DNA of 64,000 bases from Natronococcus sp. A-GB1 (GTDB taxonomy: Archaea; Halobacteriota; Halobacteria; Halobacteriales; Natrialbaceae), in NCBI RefSeq assembly GCF_029688845.1, contig NZ_JARUKW010000006.1, forward strand, positions 62,001 to 126,000, given 5' to 3'. The first letter of the stretch is position 1, and the number at the start of each line of letters is the position of its first letter. Positions 8,618 through 16,508 of this stretch are shown one piece after another. The notes beneath the pieces were generated by a model. It was given only the letters and a program-made list of their open reading frames with translations. It was not told where the DNA came from and made no database searches. The position numbers and the translations under genes are program-made.

Positions 8618-8709
8618 ACCCAGTGGTTCGACCGAACCCGTATAGGAATTGCTGCCGTGCGGGGGTCGAAAAGGAAAGGTACAAGCGCCCGACGGCCCCA
8701 CTGGCGGGT

Positions 8710-8994
8710 ATGGAACTGCGGGTCACCGAGAGCAGCGAGACCGAACTCTCGATCGAGATCGCCGGCGAGGACCATACGTTCATGAACGTGCTGAAGGGGA
8801 CGCTCCTCGAGCGCGAGGACATCGCCGCGGCGACCTACGACGTCAACCCCGAACAGTCGGGCGGCCAGACCGAGCCGATCCTGACGATCAAGACCGAAGG
8901 CGGCGTCGACCCCCTCGAGGCGCTCGAGGCGGCCGCGGCCGACGTCCGCGAGAAGACGACGGCGTTTCGCGACGCGTTCGAAGCGGCCGCGTAG
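8710..8994 (+). CDS. rpo11: DNA-directed RNA polymerase subunit Rpo11 (L)
   Basis: A 94-residue archaeal RNA polymerase subunit L, the partner of Rpo3 in the assembly platform (counterpart of eukaryotic Rpb11). The conserved alpha-like motif is plain: [18 protein letters not shown] then [11 protein letters not shown]. Length is normal. The start ATG 8710 lies about 28 bases after an AT-rich element (GGTACAAG at 8678-8686), consistent with a leaderless transcript. It is divergent from the rhomboid gene. Confidence 0.93.
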   Translation: MELRVTESSETELSIEIAGEDHTFMNVLKGTLLEREDIAAATYDVNPEQSGGQTEPILTIKTEGGVDPLEALEAAAADVREKTTAFRDAFEAAA

Positions 8995-9049
8995 ACCGGC
9001 TTTCGACTGTTCTTCTCGGTACCGTTTCCGAACGGAGCCACGCGTTCGA

Positions 9050-9874
9050 TCAGCAGGCTGCGTAGACGACGTGGACCGTCCCGTCGACGACGTGGAGGTC
9101 GAGCCCCTCGCCGGGCGGCCCGGCCAGGATCGCGTCGCCGTCGTCCGTTCCCGCTAGCGCAGCCGCGACGTCGTCGGCGAGGGCGGCCTCGTCGTCGTAG
9201 TCGTCGACCGTGGACTCGAGTGTGAACTGGACGCCGACGAACTCCGCCTCGCAGTCGACCCCGAACTCCCCGGGATCGGCGGGACTCGGCTCCGCGTCGT
9301 CGTACTCGCTCGCGACGAACGCCCGATTCTGGTACTCCGCGAACGCCGCGAGGTCGTCGTCGTACGCGCTCGAGCCGTCGGCTCGTTCGGCCTCGAGTCG
9401 CTCGTGAACGGTGAGTTCGGTCTCCTCGAGGTCGATCCCGGCTGCCTCGGTCCCCTCGCCGGGGGCATCGGGCGGCGATGGCGAGCCGATCCCCGGCAGC
9501 ACCGACGGCGAGATGATCCCCGTCGCAAAGAGCAGGACGACGACGCCGATCACGGCGAACACCGGCAGGTAGGGTTTCGCCACGTCGACCCAGCCCGGGA
9601 CCTCAAGGTCCCGGTCGACGTCATCGTAGCGCTGCTCGACCTTCTCCAGGTCGTGGCCGTTACAGCGCGAACACGGCGGATTGTTCTTGACGTGGTCCCG
9701 ACCACAGTTCTGACAGCGCCAGACGTACGTCGTCCCGGTGTCGACGGTATCCGTCCGCGGCTCTGCCTCGTCCTCTCGGACGACCGCCTTCTCGAAGCTG
9801 TTGTGTCCGCACTCGCGACACGGGGGGTCGTTCTCGTCGTGTGGTTCCCCACACCAGGTACACCGCCACTTCAC
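9050..9874 (-). CDS. Zinc-ribbon membrane protein of unknown function
   Basis: 274 residues. Two zinc ribbons in tandem occupy the N-terminus: CTWCGEPH...CRECGHN (residues 5-25) and CQNCGRDH...CSRCNGH (about 54-74). They are followed by one transmembrane helix (VFAVIGVVVLLFATGII, about 105-122) and a roughly 140-residue acidic external or lumenal domain with two Cys (one in GVDCEAEF and the C-terminal Cys). The ribbons would be cytoplasmic. This looks like a haloarchaeal membrane protein family with unknown role; I recognise no catalytic motif. Confidence 0.7.
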   Translation of the reverse strand: MKWRCTWCGEPHDENDPPCRECGHNSFEKAVVREDEAEPRTDTVDTGTTYVWRCQNCGRDHVKNNPPCSRCNGHDLEKVEQRYDDVDRDLEVPGWVDVAKPYLPVFAVIGVVVLLFATGIISPSVLPGIGSPSPPDAPGEGTEAAGIDLEETELTVHERLEAERADGSSAYDDDLAAFAEYQNRAFVASEYDDAEPSPADPGEFGVDCEAEFVGVQFTLESTVDDYDDEAALADDVAAALAGTDDGDAILAGPPGEGLDLHVVDGTVHVVYAAC

Positions 9875-10002
9875 TGGTAGAAGGGCACGACCGCGACGAG
9901 ATAAGCGTACTGGATCGCGAGGTCTTCGCCCGGGACCGCCATCGCATCCGTGTGCTCGCAGCGCGGGAACAGCCTTTCGGCGCTCGCCGCCGTCCTCGGC
10001 GT

Positions 10003-10431
10003 ATGCAACCGGAAGAACGGGCGTTCCTCGAGCGCGCCCGCGTCGGACGGCTGGCGACGGTCGACGACGGGGGCCGACCCCACGCCGTCCCGATCTGTTA
10101 CGCCCTCCCCGACGGATCGCGGCTCGTCTCCGCGGTCGACGAGAAGCCGAAGTCGACCCGAGAGCTCCGTCGCGTTCGAAACGTCAGGTCGAACCCGCGG
10201 GTCGCGGTGGTCGTCGACCGGTACGTCGAGGACTGGGCGCGGCTCGCGTGGGTGCAGGTCCGGGGCCGAGCGACGGTCCTCGAGTCGGACGCGGCGGACT
10301 ACGACGCTGCCGTTTCCGCACTCGAGACGAAGTACGATCAGTACGCCGACCACGACCTCTCCGGACGACCCGTCCTCGAGATAGAGATCGGTTCGACGGT
10401 CTCGTGGGGGAGCCTCGACGGGGTTCCGTAG
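10003..10431 (+). CDS. PPOX-type F420-dependent oxidoreductase
   Basis: A 142-residue split-barrel flavin/deazaflavin-binding protein of the pyridoxamine-phosphate-oxidase-like superfamily. It starts at ATG 10003 with the family's opening pattern (FLERARVGRLATVDDGGRPHAVPICYAL), followed by KPKSTRELRRVRNVRSNP, which in F420-binding members contacts the cofactor phosphate. Members of this group reduce or oxidise varied substrates with F420. The substrate here is unknown. It is convergent with hisF, with no space between the two stops. Confidence 0.8.
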   Translation: MQPEERAFLERARVGRLATVDDGGRPHAVPICYALPDGSRLVSAVDEKPKSTRELRRVRNVRSNPRVAVVVDRYVEDWARLAWVQVRGRATVLESDAADYDAAVSALETKYDQYADHDLSGRPVLEIEIGSTVSWGSLDGVP

Positions 10432-11250
10432 CTACTCGAGTCGGACCGGAACGCCGCGCTCGTCCAGGTACGCCTTCGTGTCCTCGATCGAGTACTCGTC
10501 GAAGTGAAAGATCGAGGCCGCCAGCCCCGCGTCGGCGTCGGCCTCGGTGAACACCTCGTACATGTCCTCGGGGCTGCCACAGCCCGAAGAGGCGATGACA
10601 GGGGTGTCGACGGTGTCACAGACGGCCTTCGTCAGCGGTACGTCGTAGCCATTCTTGGTGCCGTCCTTGTCGATCGAGTTGACGAACAGCTCGCCGGCAC
10701 CCCGCTCTTCGGCCTCGGCGGCCCACTCGAGGACGTCGATCCCGGTTCCCTCGCGGCCGCCCTTCTTGGTACACTCGAACCAGCAGGACTCGCCGTCCAC
10801 CTCGACGTAGTGTTCGCCGTCCTCGTCGAACCGACGACGGGCGTCGACGCTGATGACGATACACTGGCTGCCGAAGGCGCGGGCGCCCTCGGTGATGAGT
10901 TCCGGTCGCTCGAGGGCGCCGGTGGTGATCGAGACCTTGTCGGCTCCCGCCCGCAGCGTCTCCTTGATGTCGTCGGTCGTGCGGATCCCCCCACCGACGG
11001 TCAGGGGAATGAACACTTCGTCGGCGACGTCGTTGACGACGTCGAGCATCGTCTCGCGGCCCTCGGCCGACGCCGTGATGTCCAGAAAGACGAACTCGTC
11101 GGCGCCGGACTCGTTGTACGCCTTGGCCATCTCGACGGGGTCGCCGGTGTACTCGAGGTCCTCGAAGTGGACGCCGGTGTACACCGCCGGGTTCCCGTCC
11201 TCGTCGAGGTCGACGTCGATACACGGGATGACGCGTTTCGTCAGGGTCAT
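10432..11250 (-). CDS. hisF: Imidazole glycerol phosphate synthase cyclase subunit HisF
   Basis: Histidine biosynthesis step that joins PRFAR and ammonia (from HisH) into imidazole glycerol phosphate and AICAR. The (beta/alpha)8 barrel of 272 residues has the two catalytic aspartates in IPCIDVD near the start and in VISVDARR in the middle, the phosphate-binding loops VGGGIRT and SSGCG, and normal length. Start ATG 11250; a longer frame from 11271 adds seven residues only. The partner hisH is not in this window. The gene stands alone, not in a his operon. Confidence 0.95.
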   Translation of the reverse strand: MTLTKRVIPCIDVDLDEDGNPAVYTGVHFEDLEYTGDPVEMAKAYNESGADEFVFLDITASAEGRETMLDVVNDVADEVFIPLTVGGGIRTTDDIKETLRAGADKVSITTGALERPELITEGARAFGSQCIVISVDARRRFDEDGEHYVEVDGESCWFECTKKGGREGTGIDVLEWAAEAEERGAGELFVNSIDKDGTKNGYDVPLTKAVCDTVDTPVIASSGCGSPEDMYEVFTEADADAGLAASIFHFDEYSIEDTKAYLDERGVPVRLE

Positions 11251-11363
11251 TCGTTGTGCGAGGGTTGGCACCCCGGGTAGTAAAGCCGTCTGGATCGGGC
11301 AGTCACCGCTCCTCGTCGACGCGTGTAGGTGTCTTTAAGAAGCCGACTCGAGTAGACGCGAGT

Positions 11364-11552
11364 ATGGCAGACGACAGCGAGACAGATCCGGCGGTCGATC
11401 ACGACTCGGGAGCCGACGTCGGCCACGACCTCGAGGCCGAGCGAACTACTGCACCGATGGGTGAGTACACCGCACGCGACGTCGGTATCGGCTTCGTCGT
11501 CGCACTGGTTGGCCTTCTGGTGACGTTCGGGATTCCCCTGCTCGCGATCTAG
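11364..11552 (+). CDS. Small single-span membrane protein
   Basis: A 62-residue protein from ATG 11364. An acidic cytoplasmic N-terminus of about 40 residues (ending ERTTAPMGEYTARDVG) is followed by one transmembrane helix (IGFVVALVGLLVTFGIPLLAI) at the very C-terminus. Such tail-anchored peptides are conserved in haloarchaea with unknown function. Its stop overlaps by a few bases the end of the convergent RHH gene. An AT-rich element (TCTTTAAGAAG at 11332-11342) lies about 27 bases upstream of the ATG, so it is likely leaderless. Confidence 0.75.
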   Translation: MADDSETDPAVDHDSGADVGHDLEAERTTAPMGEYTARDVGIGFVVALVGLLVTFGIPLLAI

Positions 11553-11773
11553 AAGACGTACTCGTCGTCGTGGCCCATCATCCCGTCGTCCTCGAGGCCA
11601 CTGCCCATACCCTCGTCTTCGTCTTCCATCGGACCGCTCGTCTTGTACGCCTTGATTCCCGTCGACAGGAGGTCCTCGATCGCTTCCTCTCGGTTGACGA
11701 ACTCTCCCCGCTCGACCATCTGTGCGATCTGCATCTCGAGATGTTCGGGGATGGTGATCTCTACTTTCGGCAT
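11549..11773 (-). CDS. Ribbon-helix-helix (CopG/Arc-type) regulator
   Basis: A 74-residue protein. The first 45 residues (KVEITIPEHLEMQIAQMVERGEF then NREEAIEDLLSTGIKAY) match the ribbon-helix-helix fold: a short beta strand for DNA recognition and two helices for dimerisation. The C-terminus is acidic with repeated Met/Gly/Asp. There is no toxin gene beside it, so it is more likely a stand-alone transcription regulator than an antitoxin. It is convergent with the small membrane protein gene. Confidence 0.8.
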   Translation of the reverse strand: MPKVEITIPEHLEMQIAQMVERGEFVNREEAIEDLLSTGIKAYKTSGPMEDEDEGMGSGLEDDGMMGHDDEYVF

Positions 11774-11941
11774 CTGATTCGGCTTTCGGCGAGGGGGTAT
11801 TTAGCTCTGGCGGGGAATCTACGCCGACGTGAAAGAAAAGATCTCTCGGGTGCAACTATTGTTTCCGGTCCCGTGACGTCGAGAGGCGGTTCGCGGCGCC
11901 CGCTATCGGTTTCGTCGACGAACCGCCCGCAGTGGTGACAG

Positions 11942-12241
11942 TTACTTGTTACCCATCATCGAGTCGATGGCGCTCTTGAGTGTCGTTCCGGGTCGAGTGA
12001 TCGTATCCATCTGCTGGCGCATCTTTCGCTGGTTGAAGTAGCTCGCGAACGCGAGGATGGTGGGCGGCCAGAGGCCAACGAAGATCCCTCTCTCTCGGTC
12101 GCCGCGCATGAAGAAGTAGTACCACGAGAGGCCCACCGAGGCGACGGCCGCCATGAACGCGGGTCCCATCGCTTGTTTGCCGACTTCCTCGGTTGCACGC
12201 CCGGAGACATCCCGTTCCGTTAGCTGTTGTTTGCCTTCCAT
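11942..12241 (-). CDS. Small two-helix membrane protein of unknown function
   Basis: 99 residues with a charged N-terminus and two hydrophobic helices (about 28-46 and 54-70, the latter containing FVGLWPPTILAFASYF), then a basic amphipathic tail (FNQRKMRQQMDTITRP). No known domain. It is conserved-looking (regular codon use, long frame without competitors). The upstream 12242-12479 region is a divergent promoter region shared with the molybdopterin oxidoreductase gene. Confidence 0.65.
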   Translation of the reverse strand: MEGKQQLTERDVSGRATEEVGKQAMGPAFMAAVASVGLSWYYFFMRGDRERGIFVGLWPPTILAFASYFNQRKMRQQMDTITRPGTTLKSAIDSMMGNK

Positions 12242-12479
12242 ACACTGCTTCGGTCGACGAGGCCGTACTAAGGGGTGGCGAGGGTTTCGAGACGTACCTT
12301 CGGATTACCGAACGGTTTCGATCGTTTCGAACGGTTCCGGCGTCCCCTGCGTCCGTCGAATCGATCGTTTCCGTCGCGATAGGAACCACCCCCGACCAAA
12401 CCGTCGCCACCCTCGATCCGGACGATCCGGCAACCGCCCGCAACGTCAGACCTACGTGACCGCAACTCGAGGATCGAAC

Positions 12480-13079
12480 ATGGACGACGTAACCGACGTC
12501 ACGGAGCTCTACCTCGAGTTCGGCGACGAACGCCTCCCGCCTGGCCAGCGCGAGACGACGGCGTTTCCGGTGCTCTCGAAGAGCGGGACACCGAAGTTCG
12601 ACCCCGAGACGTGGGAGTTCACCGTCACGGGGGCCGTCGAGGAGGAACTCGCCCTCTCCTGGGAGGAGTTCCGCGAGCTGCCGACCGTGACCCAGCGTCA
12701 GGACTTTCACTGCGTTACCGGCTGGAGCAAGTTCGACTGCGAGTTCACGGGCGTTCCCTTCACCGAACTCGCCGAACGCGCCGGAGTGCGAGACGACGCC
12801 GTTCACGTCATGTTCTCGGCGCTGGACGACTACACGACCGACCTCCCGCTCGAGGACTGCATGCGCGAGGAGGTGTTGCTGACATGGGCGTACGACGGGG
12901 AGGAGCTGCCGGCCGACCACGGCGGCCCGCTCCGGGTCGTCACCCCCCACAAGTACGCCTACAAGGGCGCCAAGTGGGTCGACGGGATCGAGTTCCTCAC
13001 CGATCCAGAGCCGGGTTACTGGGAGCGACGCGGCTACTCGGAGACAGCCGATCCCTGGAGCGAGGAACGATACAGCTAG
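12480..13079 (+). CDS. Molybdopterin-dependent oxidoreductase (sulfite-oxidase fold)
   Basis: 199 residues from ATG 12480. It is a single Mo-cofactor domain of the sulfite oxidase/YedY superfamily: DFHCVTGWSKFD carries the cysteine that ligands molybdenum, and PLRVVTPHKYAYKGAKWVDGIEF is the conserved cofactor-binding end. There is no signal peptide, no heme domain and no dimerisation domain, so it is a cytoplasmic minimal enzyme. Its substrate is unknown; methionine-sulfoxide-reductase-like or sulfite-like chemistry is possible. No molybdenum-cofactor genes are adjacent. Confidence 0.85.
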   Translation: MDDVTDVTELYLEFGDERLPPGQRETTAFPVLSKSGTPKFDPETWEFTVTGAVEEELALSWEEFRELPTVTQRQDFHCVTGWSKFDCEFTGVPFTELAERAGVRDDAVHVMFSALDDYTTDLPLEDCMREEVLLTWAYDGEELPADHGGPLRVVTPHKYAYKGAKWVDGIEFLTDPEPGYWERRGYSETADPWSEERYS

Positions 13080-13134
13080 GCTCATTCCTGGTGAATAGTT
13101 AGGCTGAAGGCGGGCCAGTCCTGACGTTCCCTCG

Positions 13135-14484
13135 ATGGACCGAACGTTGGGCGGGCGACAACCGACCGGCGACTCGAGGCCCGCAGACGGGAGCGACGAC
13201 ACCGGGCTGGCGAGTCGGAGTCGCGAACTCGAGGACGTTTCCTTCGGTGCGATCAGCGAGGCCGACGGCACCTGTCGCGTCCAGTGGGCGACCCCGGAGG
13301 GGCTCGAGGTCGTCGGACGCGGCGTCGCGGCTCGGCTTACGGCCCGCGGCCCCGAACGGTTCGAGAGGATCCGCGAGCGGGCCGCCTCGGTCTTCGGAGG
13401 ACTGGATCACACCGGTCCGGACGCCGCCCGCCCGCGCGCCTTCGGGGGCTTTTCGTTTCACGACGGCCACGAGCCGGTCGCTCCCTGGACGGGGTTCGAG
13501 GCCGCCTCGTTCGTCGTCCCCGAAGTACTGGTGAGTCGGAGCGACGAGGGGACGTGGCTCACCGCGGTTGGCGCCGACGCCATGGAAGCGACACACCGAC
13601 TCGAGGAGTGGCACGACGGTCTGCTCGAGCTACCGGCGATGCGTCCGAGCGGCACGGGTCCCGGCGTCGCCTCGACCCGGCGGACCACACCCCTCGAGAG
13701 CTGGCGAGAACAGGTCGAGCAGGCGCTCGATCGGATCGAGGACGGCAAGCTCACGAAGGTCGTCCTCGCGCAGGCGCTATCGGTCAACCTCGAGGGGCCG
13801 ATCGACGTCCCCGCGACCGTCGAACGGCTACGCCGGCAGTATCCGAACTGCTACCGGTTTCTCGTCGGCAACACGACTGGCGGCACGTTCTTTGGCGCCC
13901 CGCCGGAGCGGCTGGTGTCGAAACGCGGTGACCGGGTCGAGACCGAGGCGCTCGCGGGCTCGGTGCCCCGCGGCGAGACTCCCGAGGAGGACGACGAACA
14001 CGCCGAGCGGATGCTCGACAACGAGAAGTTCCGGCGCGAGCACGGACTCGTCGTCGAGTCGATCCGCGACCAGCTCGCCCCCCTCGCGAGCGAGCTCACG
14101 GTCGACGACCGGACGATCCGCCGCCTGGCGACGATCCAGCACCTGCAGACCCCGATCGAGGCGACCCTCGAGGCCGAACACCACGTCCTCGAGCTCGTCG
14201 AGGCGTTGCATCCGACGCCAGCTGTCGGTGGCGTCCCCCCCGAGACGGCTCTCGAGACGATCCGCGAGACCGAATCGTTCGACCGGGGCTGGTACGCCGC
14301 TCCGATCGGCTGGTTCGACGCCGACGGCGACGGCGAGTTCGCAGTTGGCCTCCGGTCGGGCGTGGCGACCGACGAGACCGTGACGCTGTTCGCGGGCAAC
14401 GGGATCGTCGCCGACAGTGATCCCGACGAGGAGTGGGAGGAAGTACAGCTGAAGTTCCGTCCCATCCTCGACGAGCTGCGATGA
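13135..14484 (+). CDS. menF: Isochorismate synthase MenF
   Basis: Converts chorismate to isochorismate, the first committed step to menaquinone. The chorismate-binding domain fills the C-terminal 270 residues: KLTKVVLAQAL, FLVGNTTGGTFFGAPPERLVSK, ALAGSVPRG and LHPTPAVGGVP are all family signatures, with the conserved Glu in FAGNGIV...EEWEEVQLK at the end. The 449-residue length is normal. The stop overlaps the menD start as ATGA, so the two are co-translated. The first 30 residues are poorly conserved and the true start could be slightly downstream. Confidence 0.93.
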   Translation: MDRTLGGRQPTGDSRPADGSDDTGLASRSRELEDVSFGAISEADGTCRVQWATPEGLEVVGRGVAARLTARGPERFERIRERAASVFGGLDHTGPDAARPRAFGGFSFHDGHEPVAPWTGFEAASFVVPEVLVSRSDEGTWLTAVGADAMEATHRLEEWHDGLLELPAMRPSGTGPGVASTRRTTPLESWREQVEQALDRIEDGKLTKVVLAQALSVNLEGPIDVPATVERLRRQYPNCYRFLVGNTTGGTFFGAPPERLVSKRGDRVETEALAGSVPRGETPEEDDEHAERMLDNEKFRREHGLVVESIRDQLAPLASELTVDDRTIRRLATIQHLQTPIEATLEAEHHVLELVEALHPTPAVGGVPPETALETIRETESFDRGWYAAPIGWFDADGDGEFAVGLRSGVATDETVTLFAGNGIVADSDPDEEWEEVQLKFRPILDELR

Positions 14485-16268
14485 GTGCGCCCAACCGCGC
14501 GACGCTGTGGGGTCGGACGCTCGTCGACGAGCTCGCGAAGGGCGGGCTCGAGGCGGTCTGCATTTCGCCAGGGAGCCGATCGACGCCCCTGACCGTCGCC
14601 TTCGCCGAGAGCGATATCGAGGTCTTCTCGCACCTCGACGAGCGCTCGGGGGCTTACTTCGCACTCGGTCGGGCCCGACGCACGGGCGAGCCGACGGCGC
14701 TGGTCTGTACCTCCGGCACCGCAGCCGCAAACTTCCATCCCGCGGTCATCGAGGCCGATCAGGCTCGAGTCCCGCTGCTCGTGCTGACCGCCGACCGGCC
14801 CCACGAGCTTCGCGACAGCGGCGCGAACCAGACGATCGACCAGGTCAAGCTGTACGGCGACGCCGTCCGCTGGTACGCCGAACTCCCCGACCCCGAGGCC
14901 GACGAGCGGAAGGTCCGGAATCTGCGGACGACCGCAGCCCGCGCGCTCTCGGAGACGGTCGGGACCCCCGCGGGACCGGTCCACCTCAACTGCCCGTTCC
15001 GGAAACCCCTCGAGCCGACCGAGACCGAGGAGATCCCCGACTCGTTCGCCGAGACGCTCGCCGGACGGGGACGGGAGAGCGCGTTCGTCGAGGCCCATAC
15101 CGGGCGGCCGACCCTCGAGCCCTCGAGCGACGCGGTCGGCGCCCTCGCGGAGGCGCTCGCGACGGCCGACCGCCCACTGATCGTGGCGGGCCCCGCCGAT
15201 CCCGTCGACCTCGTCGAGCTCGAGCCCGCGACGGTTCTCGCAGTCGCCGACCGCGTCGGCGCCCCCGTACTTGCGGACCCGCTCTCGGGGCTGCGGTTCG
15301 GTGAGGGTGTCGCCGACGGACTGGTCTACGGCGGCTACGACGCCTATGCCCACGTCCTCCCGGAGCCCGACGTCGTCGTCCGGTTCGGTGCCTCGCCGAC
15401 CTCGAAGTCCCTTCGGGGAGCCCTCGAGACGGCCGACGCCGACCAGTACCTGCTCGACCCCGCCGGGGAGTGGCGCGAGGCGACGTTTACCGCGACCGAC
15501 CTGCTGGCTGCGACGCCGGAGTCGGTGTTCGAAAGCGTCCGCGAACGCCTCGAGGAGTCCGGCGAGGACGTCTCCGTCGGTGCCGACGACGAGTGGCTCG
15601 AGCGGTTCGATCGGGCCGAACGCGCCCACTGGGAGGTTCTCAAGCGTGCCCTCGAGGCCGACGCGCTCGAGCGCGACCCCTTCGAGGGGGGCGTCTTCGC
15701 GACCGTGTTCGCCGAGGCGCCCGATCCTGCGACGATAGCCGTCGCCAACAGCATGCCGATTCGGGATGCAGACCGGTTCGCTCGGCCTCGAGCGGCCGAT
15801 CTCACCGTGCTCGGAAACCGCGGCGCCAGCGGCATCGACGGCACCGCGAGCACGGCCCTCGGTGCCGGCAGCGCGACCGACGACCCGCTCGTGCTCGTCA
15901 CCGGCGACCTCTCCTTCTATCACGACTCGAACGGTCTGCTGGCGGTCGGTCGCTGCGGCGTCGACGCGACGATCGTCCTGCTGGACAACGACGGCGGCGG
16001 GATCTTCCACAAGCTGCCGATCGCCGACTTCGAGCCCCCCTTTACGGAGCAGTTCGAGACGCCTCACGGCCTCGAGTTCGAGCCCCTCGCGGAGCTGTAC
16101 GGCCTCGAGTTCGAGCGCGTCGCACCCGTCGACTTCGCGACGGCGTACCGACGGTCGCTCGAGCGTGCGGGGACGCAGGTGCTCGCCCTCGAGTTCGACT
16201 CCGGGGCGAACCACCGGCGCCGCGAGGAGCTAGAGACGCGACTCGAGGCCGCGCTCACGACCGACTGA
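14481..16268 (+). CDS. menD: MenD, SEPHCHC synthase
   Basis: A thiamine-diphosphate enzyme joining 2-oxoglutarate and isochorismate to give 2-succinyl-5-enolpyruvyl-6-hydroxy-3-cyclohexene-1-carboxylate. 595 residues. The N-terminal pyrimidine-binding domain has CISPGSRSTPL and CTSGTAAANFHPAV. The C-terminal pyrophosphate domain has GNRGASGIDGT, VTGDLSFYHDSNGL and LLDNDGGGIF, which bind the cofactor's diphosphate and Mg. Start ATG 14481 overlaps the menF stop. A menH (SHCHC synthase) is not recognised next to it, although an alpha/beta hydrolase occurs later in the window. Confidence 0.95.
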   Translation: MSAPNRATLWGRTLVDELAKGGLEAVCISPGSRSTPLTVAFAESDIEVFSHLDERSGAYFALGRARRTGEPTALVCTSGTAAANFHPAVIEADQARVPLLVLTADRPHELRDSGANQTIDQVKLYGDAVRWYAELPDPEADERKVRNLRTTAARALSETVGTPAGPVHLNCPFRKPLEPTETEEIPDSFAETLAGRGRESAFVEAHTGRPTLEPSSDAVGALAEALATADRPLIVAGPADPVDLVELEPATVLAVADRVGAPVLADPLSGLRFGEGVADGLVYGGYDAYAHVLPEPDVVVRFGASPTSKSLRGALETADADQYLLDPAGEWREATFTATDLLAATPESVFESVRERLEESGEDVSVGADDEWLERFDRAERAHWEVLKRALEADALERDPFEGGVFATVFAEAPDPATIAVANSMPIRDADRFARPRAADLTVLGNRGASGIDGTASTALGAGSATDDPLVLVTGDLSFYHDSNGLLAVGRCGVDATIVLLDNDGGGIFHKLPIADFEPPFTEQFETPHGLEFEPLAELYGLEFERVAPVDFATAYRRSLERAGTQVLALEFDSGANHRRREELETRLEAALTTD

Positions 16269-16296
16269 GTCTCGACGTGTGGTCGAACCGGATCGA

Positions 16297-16317
16297 GTAC
16301 ACCGTATTCCGGTGTAC
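16297..16317. other. Perfect 8-bp inverted repeat after menD
   Basis: GTACACCG at 16297-16304 and its exact complement CGGTGTAC at 16310-16317 flank a 5-base spacer (TATTC), 29 bases past the menD stop. It could fold into an RNA hairpin that trims or ends the menFD transcript, or be a protein-binding dyad in the 240-bp gap before the gamma-glutamyltransferase gene. There is no T-tract directly after it. T-rich patches appear further on (16366-16372, 16431-16437). Confidence 0.55.
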
Positions 16318-16508
16318 CGACTCCAGTCGATCGGCTCCGAACGCTGACGATCGAATTCAACCGTCGGTTTTGCTTCAGGGCGGGATAGGGCCGGACAACT
16401 GTAGCTGCTCGAGCGGTCTCGACGGCGGATTTTCTTCCCGATCGGGAGGTCGTAGTTTCCGAAACGGTTTTGCGTACGAGTAGTGAGTGTCCGGATGGCA
16501 GAAAAGTC

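Noticed and set aside
13851-16214. 787-codon antisense frame opposite menF and menD
   Set aside because: A long open frame arises here because GC-rich codons rarely give stops on the other strand; no motif or sensible composition.
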